From Casuarius casuarius (lineage: Eukaryota > Chordata > Aves > Casuariiformes > Casuariidae), in the NCBI GenBank assembly GCA_003342895.1, contig PTFA01000406.1, positions 382,691 to 446,690 of the forward strand: a stretch of DNA of 64,000 nucleotides, read 5' to 3'. Below are positions 1 through 14,000 of this stretch, one piece after another. The notes below the pieces were generated by a model. That model saw only the letters and a program-made list of their open reading frames with translations, was not told the DNA's origin and made no database searches. The position numbers and the translations under genes are program-made. Position 1 is the first letter of the stretch, and each line of letters begins with the position of its first letter.

Positions 1-3000
1 AAATGCTCAATTAAGAAAGGAAAAAAAAAAAAAAAAAAAAAAAAAAGAGGGAGAAGAGGCCTTCTCCTGAGCCATGAAGAAAATCATGTTTTTTAGAAGA
101 AAATAACCATCGCATCCCTGGAAACATCACCATACCTAAAAGATATTTTACTACCTCTTTGTCAACAACATGCAAGGCAGTAATGTTTGTGTTTGGCCAC
201 TTCCTTGCACAAAACGTCATACCTTTAATCTCCAGAGTCATTCTCCTTTAATTAGCATAGCAATTTTTTAAAATACTACAATAATAATCCTCTACTGAAA
301 ACAAGCCTTCACTTCTGCCACTTTGAATTGACAGATCCTTCCATTTTGGTTATTTTACAAGGCATAATGTTATTTCTATGGGATGCTAAATGGAAATACT
401 ACTGTCATGCTCCCAGTTTTATACAATGATCTTGGCCAATTTCAAATGAACTAAACAGACCTGAAAGCAACATGCTTGTTTCTGGCTCTCCTTCCCAGAC
501 TTTGTATCTCTACAGATACACTTGCCACTTCAAAAAAAAAAAGTCAGCATTGCTTCCTTGTTTCTATATGAGGGGAAAAGAGACCAAAGCAAACAAGGGA
601 AACCTGCTTAATCCTATCTAAGGACGTGAAATCAAGTATCTACAAAGTACAGTCGAAAACGTAAAGTAAATATCACAGAATACCCTATTTTTCTCTATTT
701 TCTTTGTTGCTCTAATTTTAAGAGTTCCATGAGATAATAGTGTGCGAACAATCTTCAGAGATACAATCTGTATATTCATGTCATCACTTCAATTTAAACC
801 ATTTTCAAGTTTCAACATTGTCTCTTATGCAACAGTACAGACAAAACAGACAGGTGAAAGCAAGTAATGAAATCTCCCTGAATCAATTTCTTCACAGAAA
901 AAAAGAAAATACATCTTCTAGGCATTGATCTTATACATACACATGAAACAGGTCTACTAGTGAAGTTAAAAGAGCTATACACATGCAGTAACTGGAACAC
1001 ATGGTTGCTATTCACAGGAAAGTGATGTGAAAGAGCATTTCATATTATCTAAATTGCTTTCACCTGCGTTTCTTAAGAGACAAGCCACCAACTGGATCCT
1101 GTTATTTTTCCTCTCTTTGCTCCATTGAGAGATCATTGCTTCAGCCCAGAAACATTAAACATGGCAAAAAATTAATTGCTCAGCTTTTTCAATGGTCAGA
1201 ATCCTAGGTTACATTTCAAGTGTTTCTGAACTTGGAGATGTTAACCAGCCTGTTAGGAGAACATGATTTGAGTATTGTTTTCTAGGGTATGCATAACAGA
1301 CTGGTTATTATACTGTAATATAAAAGAGCTTACATTTGTATAAAGTATTTCCATAGCAGGCATAACAGATTGAATACATCTGGAATTGAATACTTTTCTA
1401 GGTAAGTTCTTGACAGCACCACAGAGGTATTGTTTGTCAAACAGCAGCAATGTACCAAGCCCACACACAGCTGGAAGTGGATGTCTGACATATAACCAAA
1501 ACTTAGTAAAAGTTAAAAACAGCTTGTCTATTCATACATACAAGAAGAATGTATAATATAAAATTTGGAAGATATATAAATGTTAATGATTTAGAGATTC
1601 AAGTTGCTAACTATACAAGACCTGGTTCTGGAACAGAGGAACAGTGACCTGATCCAACAAGATAATTTTTATATTCTTAATCAGAATAATATTCCAAGTC
1701 CGAGAATTTAAAGGATCAGATTAATCATTCCTCACATTGCTCTAATTGTAACAGTCACCAGCATCCACAATTCAACATGTTTACTCGCAGTTCTCTATTC
1801 CTGTCTGTAACTCCAAGGCACCTGAGGGCCTGTTTTACTTTCCACACTGGACTGCAATGATTCATATGATTCATTTTACTCCTACCAGGAAGAAATTAGT
1901 TAAGTAGTCTGAAGACCACTGTTGATGCAATAAATCTCATTAACATGTAGAAGACATATTAAAAACCCTATGATTTAATGAAATACAGCATTCACAACCT
2001 CATCCAGAATTGCATTTTTTTCTTCTCACAGACAATTTGAATCATGGGCTCCACCAGTTTCATTAAATCTAAATTCTCCCCTTGAAAGAACTTTTTTCCC
2101 CTTCAGTTTGTGTCTTTTTTTTTTGTGGGTTTCTAGGAAAACCTCCAATGCCAGGATCAGAAGTCACACCACTTAAAAATTCACCTTTGGAGGTTCAAAA
2201 TCAGAGCATTCTCTCACTACAAATAAATCCCTTGGTTGTTGATTACCTTTAATCACTTGAGAAAGCTCTGTATGAAACAGGAGGCGCACAAGAAATGAAG
2301 TCTTTTAAACGAGCACATCACAAGTCACCCACTTGCTGCCGGTATCCACAGGAGGCCAGATAAAGCAGGCATACAGGTGGAACATAACGTATCTGTAATA
2401 AAAATACACTAATATTAAAAAAGTTGGTGGCTGTGAACAATACGTAATGAATTATTTAACACTACACTACTACATTGAATATTCATTAAAATCTATGTTT
2501 AGCTTCAGATGAAGTGATTCCCTCCTATTTCTTTTGCCTAAATTCCTATTGTCGTCTTTGCAACAACTTCTTACATTTTTTTAAAATATACTTTGTCTTT
2601 TTGGTTCTACCAAGGAGTGCTCCTCAGTTCTAGCAAGATTCTGGTATACGAAATGGACACTTGACCTGAAGTATAATTCCCTATTCTTTTGCACTCACCA
2701 TGATGTTGTTCTTTTTTAAGTACTTAAAAGTTATAAATATCTTTTACCACATGAACTGTTTGACAAACTGTATCTGTAAATACGGCATCAGTTCAAGAAA
2801 ATTGTTGGTATTACATGAGAAAGGAGAAATTACAAGGAAAAGAAATTACATTAAGCAAGAGATGGTATGTTCACTTCATGTAGTAACACTTCCTTTTGAC
2901 AAAACAATCAATTCCAATTAAAAATTGACAGCAGCTACTCCTTTCAATTCAGTTGAAAATTAACACCAAGTGCCTTGTAGCATGAAGGACAAGGGCACCT

Positions 3001-4049
3001 CTATCCTTGCCTTTTTTGCACAACATGTCTGCAGTTGCAAGAAACACCATTTGAAAGAAAGCATTTAAGCACAACAGCAGCTTTCTGCATCAGTAAAAAC
3101 AGAAAAAGTTCCGTGTTGTGACCCTCCAGACACAGGAAAGAGCATCATAAAGAAGCAAAAGTGAATTTTAAAATTGACTAGAAGGAAAAAAAAATGCATT
3201 GGAAGTTCAAACGGGGCAGAATTCAGAATGGGAGTACTCTGCAAATTTTGGATTGATGACTCTCCAGACAGAAATCTTCCTGGACAGGAGAGAACAGGAA
3301 ACCAACACAATTTCTTCAACAAAATCTGTCTACGGAGTCTTTCATCAATATCCCAAGAAAAAGGAACCCATCTCCATGAGCAGTAAATTCAACTTCTCTC
3401 TCTGTGGAAATCAAACTGTTTTGAAAATGATTAGTGTTTTTCTCCTTACAATATCGGCTTTAGAGATCACCATTTTTGCCTTGTTTGGACAGCTGTGCAT
3501 TTTTGTGTGCACCTCCAGGGATGCCCCTTCAATTGCTGTCTAGTCAGCCAATTAAGATCTTATCCAAAGTCCACTAGAATCAATGTGACTTTTCCAGATC
3601 TGTATTAAAATATAAAAGACAACTGCTCAGGGCAGAGCAGTCTATCACTGACCAGTCCAAGCACACTGATCTGACAGCACCAGCTTCAAGTGAAGCACAG
3701 AACCACTACCTATTCATGCAGGTTCCAGGCTGAGGGTATTGCTGAGTATTCTAAATTATTTTCTGGTTTAAAAGTGCTATTCCATCCCCCATTGAATTTT
3801 TCCCTTCATCTCATTCACAACTGCCTTGCATTCATAACTCCTTGTCTGACTTTTGACTTCGAGCACGAGTATGTGAAGATTCACCTGACTGTAGCGAATT
3901 GTGTATCTTTTCCACAAACATCAGATCAATTGCACAACATCATCATTAGCTATACGAGACAGCTGCCAATAAACAGATGGAACAAACCAGGTTGAACTAA
4001 GAACTCAACTCCCTTCCACTCTCTGGGTAGCAGTGCCCAGTGGAATGAG
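1..4049. other. Unique AT-rich non-coding sequence
   Basis: No coding region recognised. It opens with a poly-A/purine-rich stretch at about 20-58 (a run of some 27 A, then GA-rich sequence). The rest is AT-rich, CpG-poor single-copy-looking DNA with short open frames of 60-115 codons at chance level. The frame at 3199-3543 (+) is the longest and has no domain I recognise. Confidence 0.6.
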
Positions 4050-4142
4050 GCAACATTTTGAATGTTGCAACACTGAATGATAAGCTGAGTGGCATTCCAA
4101 ATGCAACAGTTGCATAAAGCAGCCCAATATCCAGCTTATCAT
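4050..4142. repeat. Cluster of three short hairpins
   Basis: Three inverted repeats lie within 93 bp. The first is an 8 bp perfect stem with a 3 nt loop at 4050-4068. The second is an 11 bp perfect inverted repeat, arms 4077-4087 (ATGATAAGCTG) and 4132-4142. The third is a 7 bp hairpin with a 1 nt loop at 4101-4115 nested inside the 11 bp pair. Nothing else ties this to a named element or RNA family. It could be a remnant of a palindromic transposon, a structured RNA, or coincidence. Confidence 0.5.
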
Positions 4143-7100
4143 ACTTCATATGCCAAATAGGAAAATGACCATTTGCTTATGAGAGAACCGGTCATAGCCT
4201 GGGACAAAAAGCAAAGAAATTCAGAGAGGAAAAATTGGTTTATTGTGGTTATCGTGACATCTTAAGAAGAAAACTGAAGCACCTTTTCTGCACAAATCTA
4301 CAGATCTTCCTATTAAAAATAGGTTCTGCACCAAAGCCTTATAAAAATACCCAGCTTGCACACTTTGAGGCTGATTAAGTCTCTCCTGACACAACGTACT
4401 CTATTAGCAGCAGACTTCCTAAGATTCTCACCTATATTCCTGTTCATACTAATCTGACGACACACTATCATGCCAGCAACCTTGTTTCCCCATTTGCTTT
4501 CCTTCTGTTTGCTCTAAGTCAGCTTGTATTTCTGGCAGCTGCAAGGATTTAAATGCCCCATTCCAAAACAGAGAGTCTAATTAAACTCAGTTAAAGTGAA
4601 TTTCTCTATCATCTATCCAATTGCCATAATTTGTGAAGAACAAAACACAGAATTTGTTATGCTGAGCAAAGGAGATTCTACAGCCTGAAACAGTCACTTC
4701 TCAGTAGGCTTTTACAATTCCTATGAATACAATTAGTAGTTCTATTGTGGCTATGTCACTGAGTACCTTTAATATTCAGTTCATAAGCTGGTGATGAGGA
4801 AGATCAAATTAGCCCTTTCTATTCACAAGTAAGATCTGAATACATAGGCTGTCTCCCTGTCATTGTCAGGACAGCTTGCATAAACTTGAAAATTACAAAA
4901 ATGTACACAATTTCCATCCGCAGGTACACACGCCCTTTCTTCAAAGAGTCTGAAAGAACTTTATTACTAAAGCCTTCTCAAGTTATGGTAGGTATGTAGG
5001 TAGGTAAGAGGCTAGAAATATCTCACAAAAAAATCCTAACAGGTTTCACATTAGTAAGCGCTAATGGGAGAATATCAGTAGGTTGTAAAGAATATTATGG
5101 ATCTTCTCACAAAACCATAGATAAGAAACATACTTTTAAAATCTCTAAACAGATTAAAATAAGAAGAAAAGTCAGCCAACAGTTTACTATTTCTGATTGT
5201 ACTGGTTAGGTTGTTGTTTTACACTTAATATTTATACCCAGAACATCTTCAGGGTCCAGTTTGAATATGCAGACTAAAAAAGAGCAATTAAGCATCCAGC
5301 ATGTCCTATCACACTACAGAAACTTTAAAAACTTAAAAACAAAACAATAGCAGTCCTATTGCACGTACAATATGCAGTATCCCTCACGTATTTCCTCTGT
5401 GTACATAGCCTGATTATTTTCTGAGACACAAAGGTATAAATACAAGAAAACAAATGCATACCTGTTTTTGATAAGCAATCGAAAGTAGTTTCTTTAAAGG
5501 AACAGTGTGTGCAGAAGTGCCATTGCTCCCTAAAGAAAGGACCAGCGATTCCTAAAAGCATTTGCTCAGTCTGAACACACTAAATCATCAGCTCGTATTT
5601 CACACACGAAAAAATTCACAGCAACAGATACACATCTTTACACCACAAATTCACCAGAAAACATTGCTCTTACCAATTCTATCAAACTCACAGTGCACCA
5701 CAATACCTTTAAAAGTACTCAAGCAATCTGGAAAGCCCAAGAACCTTTTTCATTGCTTAGACAACAAATCCTAAGTTTACAAATACAGTTAATCTGTGCT
5801 TTAATTATATCACCTTCTGCACTGAGAAAACTCTGCTCTACTTTCTCAGGTAATAGTTGTCCTGACTTCAAAAAGAACTTTGAACAGAAACATAAAATAC
5901 TGCCGTAAAACATATTTAAAGACATTTTCTAGTAGAGAAAGGATATGTCTTCAGTTATGGTGATCTTTTTCTAATATATTTTGCTTTTTAAGGGACCTAA
6001 AACTTGTCCTGCTGCAAGGTTAAGTCACAGACACAAGAAAAATGACTACTCATATTAAGAATAAGTACAGAAATTTACATGACTCTGAATGAATTCTCCT
6101 GTTTAGTCAGCTGTACATTAATATCACAGAAGGATTTTTAATATATCAAGATTTGAATGTACATGGTGACAAGCAGATGCAGAAAGAAGATGATAGATCT
6201 CTAACTTATCAATGACAAAACACGTGCTAAAAAAACCTGCAGAAGTGAAGATAACATTTGCTTACAGTTTTCACTTGGCAAACCACTGTCTATATCAGCA
6301 ATTCAGCAAGCGTCCATGAACTTTTGCACAAGGAAAGAGTCATGATCCCAGCCTGGTCCAGTTATATGAACAGACTAACCCGACAGAAGCAGTCAGTATG
6401 AGAATTTGAATTTTTTCATTCCAATTAGAAATAAAAAGAATGAGATTTCTAAGTTCTTCATACGAGAATGAAACCCTTACTCTAGCTTATCCCAGGAAGA
6501 AAGCAACCTATGGGTGCTGTCTGAAAAGCAGAATGAACGACAGATCCTAGAAGCCTGGTCTTCACAGTAGCCTGCCAAGTCGGTGAATTGCCAGAAAAGC
6601 AATCAAATCGGAAACCTGCCGACAGGAACAGCTCTGCCTAGGTTCCATCACAATTTTGGCAAAAGTTGGTCTGTATCTGCAAAACATTTCAATTTCACCA
6701 TGCTGATAAATTTCAACAAGACAGTATTTCATCAGAAAATTTCCAAGCAATTCAAATGGTTGCCCAATTGTTTTGGCTGAGTTTGTCTCCCCAGACAGAG
6801 CGATCTGAGTCGATTCAGAGCCACCATTATCTGCACAGCTTTATATGCACAGAGGACACGGGAGCAGTGGCCACAATAGGTCAGAGAGACCTTTGGCAGG
6901 AAGTATGTGAAAAATGTCTTCAATTTCCCATGATTCCCTTACGCAAATCTCTCAAATTCTTCTAAACAACGCAACAAAAGATGACAGCAGCAAATATAAG
7001 ACAGGAATGAACAGGTCAGTCTGCATATACTTGCCTGCAACTGAAGTGAAGGAAAAAGACCTCTAGAACATTCTCAACATTTCAGTTTTTTCTTGCAAAT

Positions 7101-10100
7101 AAAGTCCAGCAGCTATGGGAACTAAGTGTTATTTTCACAGGTATGGTGTATCATGCTAGCTTTTCTGTTGCATGAACTATACCAAAAACTGAATTCTGCT
7201 CAAGAGCTCATATCATGAAATAAGGGTTAAATAGAGCACAGGTCTCAAACTGATTCTTTTATTTCTTTCAAAAAGATAAGAAATAAATTGCTGATGCTTT
7301 TGTGTACACTGAGCAAATTCGTTATCTATAAGATTAAATTCACCCCAAATACACTCAAGGTTAAAACAGCTCGCTGGCTACTAGCCTCATTCTGCCTGGT
7401 GGCTTTTGATTACAAAATATGAGGAACCACTGTCCTACACTGAACAGTCAAAGTAAAGACTTCTATGTAATAAAAGCTTCCAATGAATTACCAAGAAATT
7501 AGGAGACAATGAAAAATAACAAAAAAATCACATTTCAAAGTGGAAAAAAATATTCTGATTCATCACTGGAACAGAAAAAAATTATTCTTCTATGAAAAGT
7601 CATTTTTGTTGAAAACATAGTTTAGGGAAAAACCCTTCAACCTTCTCTAGAGGACACGTATGACAGTCACAGCTACATTCACAGGTTAAAATAAATATTG
7701 AAAGTGCAAAGAAAAGCAAAAAGTGTAATGGCAGCAGCAGCAAGTACTCTGTCAAATTGCTTGGATATTTTAAGCACTGCAAGATTCCTGCTTCTAGTCA
7801 CACCAGATACAGTGGGAAGCTGATACTGGAAGATATTTCTGAAGAAAGCAAGCTGTCCTTTTTTAAAATATAGTTCTCACTCTCATAATTGAAGAGGAAT
7901 TTGTCAAAACATGAACCAAGAGTAGTTACTACAGTGCTGTGTTGCCAAAGAATAGCATCAACAGTTACAAAGCAAATGCCAGTCTAGTAAACGCTGTCAA
8001 GAACGAAGCAGGCTACACTAGGCTATCAGAAGTCATATATATTTCATGTTGTGATCTGAGAAAGCTTAACAGTGGTGCAGCAAACATTAAACATATTGCA
8101 ATGGAAAAGGTTTCGAAACTGTTAATCTTCCCCCAGCCTCTGAAGACCTGTCCTTTCCCTGTGGCAGATGGGGGGTTCTCAGCTAAATGTTTGCTCTCAA
8201 CAGTTTAAAAAGAAACAGAACAGCCTAGACCCACCACGTGCAGTAGTCTGGCACTTCTGAATGGCGCCAGACTTTCAACAACCTTCTTTTTCCTCTCCAG
8301 TTACTGGAGTGCTCTGGAGTTCCACATCTACAAAGAGCATCTTCTGCACAAACAATACAACAGTTTCATCAAGCAGAGTTATATCCCGGTAGGAAAAAAC
8401 TCTTTCTCTTCCTTCACAGAAGATACAGCATTTCCTTACATCAAACCCCTCCTTCAAGAAGACAGGTCATAACTCTTTCCAACTACCACTGGCTATCAGG
8501 ATAAACTGACCAGTTTGCAGCAGTTCAGTAAACTTTTCCCAAACCTAGATTTTAAAAAGTTAAACCTTGTGGACTTTCCTTCTGAATTCTATCATCTCCT
8601 TTTTCCTGCCTTCTTATCTCACTTCCCCAGTCTGGCCACTTCCCTCCTCAGAGGTTAGCAAAACTACTGCCTCTAAAGTAACTGTCATATGTGTTTACAA
8701 GTGTGCAGAAATTCACATGGGTTAAGAGCTAGAATTTTCTTCATGTGAACTAGGAGTAGAGCATTACTGGGGGGGGTAGGGGAGGGAGGCCAATAACATT
8801 GCCGGCCTCTTGTAGGCAAGTAGCAGGTACACAGAAGAAGAAAGAACAAAAGAGGAAAGATGGAAAAGTGTCAAAACAAGGTTTAAGGGCTTTTTTCCTT
8901 CTCTCTCCATGCGTTAAGCCACTTTTCTTTTGATGTTTATTCTCTTTCAATATATTTTGAATTTAATAGCTTAAAAAAATGAAATTGAGTAAAAAAGATC
9001 ATGATTATGGCCTAAGTGTCGGGATAGTTTAAGAAAAAACAGTCAATCAGATCCCAAAGGGTCTGATTAAGGTGACTTGCAGTCACCCTATATGTACAGA
9101 GAAATAACTGCACAAAACTGTATTGCCATGCCTCTCTGCAGTGCTCGTTACATGAAGAGGTGTTCACAGTTTCAACAACCAGAAGATCACGATGCAGATT
9201 ACTATTCTCTATCGAACTTCTAAATCTCTACTTTTTGAGGCCAAAAGTATCATTTTACAGACTGGACACTTTACCATAAAGGGTAAAAGTATCATGGAGA
9301 ATATCATCCCTACCATCTTTTCTGCTTAGAGACAGGAAAGCAAAAAAAGATTTTCTTTATAAAATTATACATATAAAATTTCCCTCCAGCTGCTCCCATT
9401 GTTATGTCTTCTTTGGAGTTTTTTCCTTTTCCAGTTTTTGCCACCTGACAGTGAATCCTAAGACAGAGTCATCAAAAGGGTGAAAGCTTCTAACTGAATG
9501 AAGCCATCCCCTTATTTCTATCCCAGTTTTCACAATATCTGAAGAGAATCTGAAAGCACGTGCAAATTAGCCCTTTTCAGAAAAAAAACTGTCAGAACGT
9601 AAACAGAATAACCTTTAAGTCAGAGTGAATCAGCAATCTCTACAGAACAGCCAACAGCAAGTTTCCAGTGTCTCCTCTGGGCTCTCTAGAAGCCCACATC
9701 TTCAGTCTACCATGCTTTTTCAGCTTTTAATTGCTTCAGTTTAGAAATTACGTATCAATAGGCCAGACTTGATGAAAATTCCATGTAGGAATTCCCTCCT
9801 CAAAGTTTTTTTTATTACTGTGGAAAAGTGCTTAAAGTTTCAAGTCTTATAGAGGAAATAAAGCAAGTTATTTACAATGACATATCAATTACAGTAACTT
9901 GGAAAATGATTAACTTTGAATTTTGTTTATAGAAAAGACAATTCCATATAACACCATCTAAACATGAATTTTTACAATTTTATTTAGCTTTCTTTGGTAC
10001 TGCAGTAGCAGCTAAAACCCTAGTCAAGATTAGAGCTTACTGTACTAAGCAATCCATCTAGCAAAAAGCTTGTCCTTAAAAAACAAACAAACAAACAAGC

Positions 10101-10907
10101 ACACCCCTCCCCCCAACTTTGGTCCTATACAGATTCAATAGGCCTACAAATGGATGAAACTACGCATGAACTACATTACACTTATAAATCCTTCCAGAAT
10201 TAGGGGCTGGTTACATAATGTGATACAAGTGAATACAAAACAAACAAACAACTACCCCCCCACACACACAAAACAGACGCATGCAAGCCACAATTTCATG
10301 AGACAGTGCCACAGAAGTATCCAAAAATAAATGATTTTCCATAAACAAAAGTTTAATTACTAGTATTTTAAAAAACAACCCATATAAGTGCATTCAAAAT
10401 CCCATCAAACAATGATTTAGAGTTCAATTACAGAATATATAAATATTGCAGTTTCTGTTATTCTTTGATAGAATGGCTGAAGTATGTTAAAAAGGGAATC
10501 TTTTTTTTTTTTTAAACACTGTTTTAATGCTTTATATTTTGAATAATTTAAGATAGCAATGTTGACATTTTATCTTTATAATTCAGGAAAATGCACTTGC
10601 TTGATAGTTTGCTTAATGCTTCCTTAATCATCAATGGCCTGAGAGCCCTCCACTCGTTCCCTATCTGAAATACCAGCCAGCTTTTGCAAAGATATAGCAC
10701 TACATGCTTTGCCAAGATCACGTTATCTCTATAAACACAGATTGTCAGAAAAAAAATGGAATCCACAAAAGCAGGACTCTGAAAGTAAACAAAAGTTTGT
10801 CATAAAAATGTGCTGTTCCTGGAGATTATGCAAAATTCTGATCAAAATGAACAGCTTTTTTTAATATACTTTTCTTTTTAGCCTTATTTAAGACAACCCT
10901 ATCTTCC
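4143..10907. other. Unique AT-rich non-coding sequence
   Basis: No gene recognised apart from the weak exon-like stretch at 5462-5529. Short CAAA-type simple sequence lies at about 10080-10099 and a poly-T run at 10501-10513. All open frames are below 100 codons and look like chance. Confidence 0.6.
5462..5529 (-). other. Possible 68 bp exon (weak candidate)
   Basis: On the minus strand this segment is preceded by a pyrimidine-rich acceptor ending TTCTTTAG and followed by an AACAG|GTATGC donor, so both ends look like splice sites. One frame is open throughout and reads WHFCTHCSFKETTFDC, with a CxxC pair that recalls the start of a zinc finger. The matching histidine pair is absent and I do not recognise the protein. 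The length (68 bp) implies different intron phases at the two ends. Splice-like motifs are frequent by chance in long AT-rich DNA, and I found no convincing neighbouring exon, so this is only a candidate. Confidence 0.2.
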
Positions 10908-11062
10908 NNNNNNNNNNNNNNNNNNNNNNNNNNNNNNNNNNNNNNNNNNNNNNNNNNNNNNNNNNNNNNNNNNNNNNNNNNNNNNNNNNNNNNNNNNNNN
11001 NNNNNNNNNNNNNNNNNNNNNNNNNNNNNNNNNNNNNNNNNNNNNNNNNNNNNNNNNNNNNN
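10908..11062. other. Assembly gap (155 n)
   Basis: Run of undetermined bases. The flanks are ordinary AT-rich sequence; nothing indicates what is missing. Confidence 0.99.
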
Positions 11063-14000
11063 CTATGATCATCTTGCTAATATTCCTAAATTCTGAAAAA
11101 GGAGTGACACAAAACTGTCTTCCCGATCCTTGATATTATATGCTAAAAAAGACAGTAAGGCTATTCCAGAGAGTAAGAGCATAATAATTCTTCACCAGTA
11201 ATTCAAAAAGGTCCAGCAGACCACCTGACATGAATTCAAAAAAAAAATAATAATAATAATGGAAAAGCAAATAAATATTCAAACAGAGGCTACTACAGAC
11301 TGGATAGTATGCAATAGCTGAAGATTGAAGATACATAAATAGCTGTTAGAAACACAGCATTTTTTTATTTTAGAAATAAGAACATCAAGCTACTGGAGCA
11401 GACAGCCAAGAAAGCAGTAGATTCTGTATCTCTTGATTTTAAAACATCATGAGTAGATACATTCTTGAAAAATACACTTTAGAGAAATCCAAGTTAATGG
11501 ACTTAGCGCAGGAGGAAAGCTGAAACCTAACAGGTCTATGATATACAGAAGATCAGATAAGATGATATAATGTTCTTTTCTGGATTTCAAAATTTGCCTC
11601 TATCAGTTCCTTTACAAAAAGGCATTATAATGTAAAGATGAAACATCTCTAGCATGACTGTATTTTTAAGCTAATAAACATTTTTTATAACAAAATTGCA
11701 TTACAAAATTCCCGCTGAACAAATTCAATAATTTAGCTATTTTTTAGAAGTTTATATGATGCCAGAAAATAAAAAGGAAATTAAAATAACCAATTCTCTA
11801 AGCACGTATCTCGAAGTCCAGTACCAGCTTTGCCTCTGGGCTCTTAACTCCAGGGCTCCCATCTGTATGTCAATGATGGACAACAAGCTCACATTACTCC
11901 CAAGAAAATTCTTCAGATGTACCCACTGAGTAATCTGAACTAGGACACACCAGTTCTTCCTGCTAAACTCTAAAAGAATATGGTTTCTGATTTGGAGTAA
12001 TCGTCTTGCCTAAAGGTGGTATTTTCCCACCAATTGCCATTCTACAGTGGATGGAGAATCCAAATCTACCTACTGAGATCTCTTCAAAACTGAAGATACT
12101 CTAGTCTCTAAATAACAGAACAACATGGACTTCTTTCTAGATCAATCCTAAGTTCAAGAATTACTTTAATTTTCTATGTAACTTTTCAGGATAATAACTA
12201 TTTATTTTTAGCTTTAACTCTACTCTGTCAAACTATGAATTTCTGACTGCCCTGCAAAAGTAAGGAAAGAACTACTACAAAGCAGTAGACTTTCATAGAC
12301 TTCAAAAACCACATCTCAAGATAAAAAAGAAAAGGATTAAGAATTTCAAACTAACAGATTAACATGTAGCTAATGACAAGATGACACAAACCAAGCTGTC
12401 TTAGTAACAATGATGCAATAAAAAACCTCAGTGAGCTCAAGAAAAAGGCCTGTTAAAAGTAATTGTATTCAGTAAAACAGAATACAGCAAAAAGAAGCTG
12501 TATCACCTTTAGTTAATTAGAACTATATCGAAAAACACAAGTGAAATATGCTATAGTACAGCCAAGTTTTCTTTTTAACTTGTAAACTGCACAGAACAAT
12601 GCATGTCTCCAGTACCAGTCCGGAAATCAACCGAACTAGTCATTTTAAGAGGTTTTTGCACATATGGTTTCACATTTAAAACAAATTGCTGAGATCCACT
12701 TAAATTAACGGGGAGTTTTACAATTGACCAAGATCTCCCCTCTCTTAATGCATTCTGTGAGCTCCTGAGGATCTGCCCTACGTAAGCAATGAACTACAAA
12801 ATAGCATAAATACTAATAGTTACTGGATTTGTTAAATGCACCCTCCAATTAGCAAGCTGAATCCAATTAAAATCCTAAGCAGATATTAAAAGCATCTGAA
12901 AGAACCTCTTCTGACCAACCATTTCACTTTCTAAAAATGGATGTCCTTCTACCTGCTCCTACCCTTAGTATTTACCATGTCTGGTCACCTACCAGTAAAT
13001 GATAATTCAAACAGATTTTTTTTTTCCTTCATTGGCACGTAGAAAGGACTTTGACCACTAGTACATGCAAGAAACAGTCCACCCACACCTAGATCCAAAC
13101 CAAACAAACAAGTTATTTGTCTGCCAATTCATCAAATTACAACTGAATCGAGTTTCATTTTCTTAAACCAAACAAGAGGGTGCATAGTGCAATTACACAT
13201 AGTGTAATTACATCCCTCTGAGCAGCATGCATAATAGTGATAGTATTTTTTGCTACCAAATTTATTTAATTTGCTACCAAGACAGCTCTGTTACAGATGA
13301 CGGAACAAACTTCTAACAGTGACAAACTTATCACCAGTATCATCACATTACTTCCACTAATCTAGACAATGTTCGGCAATTTGCAAAATTCCATAACTAG
13401 GCACAGTAATTTTCGTATTTTTAGTCTGCACTGCATTTCAGTATCAGGCTAATTTTTCATAGTACTTCAGAAAAAAAAATTATCATCTTTCTTATTTTCT
13501 AGATGTAACGGAACTACAAAGAGTCTAAACTATTTGCTTCAGTTCACACTGTGAGGCACTGGTAGGTCAAACTTAAATACCATTCCTTGTTTCGCAATGT
13601 ACTTAATGTAACAAATGTGTTCTTCTCCACTGAAAAAACAAACTAACTTACAATTCCTTTCAAGGAAGGTAAATAGATGAAAGATTAAGTAACAAGACCT
13701 CTCAAGCACAAAGGAAGTGCTGTTGAAATCTCCGACCTGCTTAAATATTGCAAAAGAAAATCCATTTTAAAATTCAACTCTTACCACAAGTTTCCCCATA
13801 AGCAGCACGTCAGTTTCATTTTTTAGTTTTAGTATGTAGAAGAAAACTCAGTGAGGAGAAAGAAAAAGAATCCCCCCACCCCCAAAAACACCGAGCTCAA
13901 CACCAACAGCACCTATATAAAAAAACAAAACAAAAAAGCATTAAAAGGAAAAGACATAGATGAGAGATATTTAACACACACCTTGAAGTAAGGTACACCA

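Noticed and set aside
3199..3543. 114-codon plus-strand frame with a hydrophobic stretch
   Set aside because: A possible membrane-like segment near its end is not enough. No family, no promoter, and a competing frame on the other strand.
5462..5529. Zinc-finger gene assignment for the exon-like segment
   Set aside because: Only one CxxC pair is visible and the histidines are missing, so the family cannot be named.
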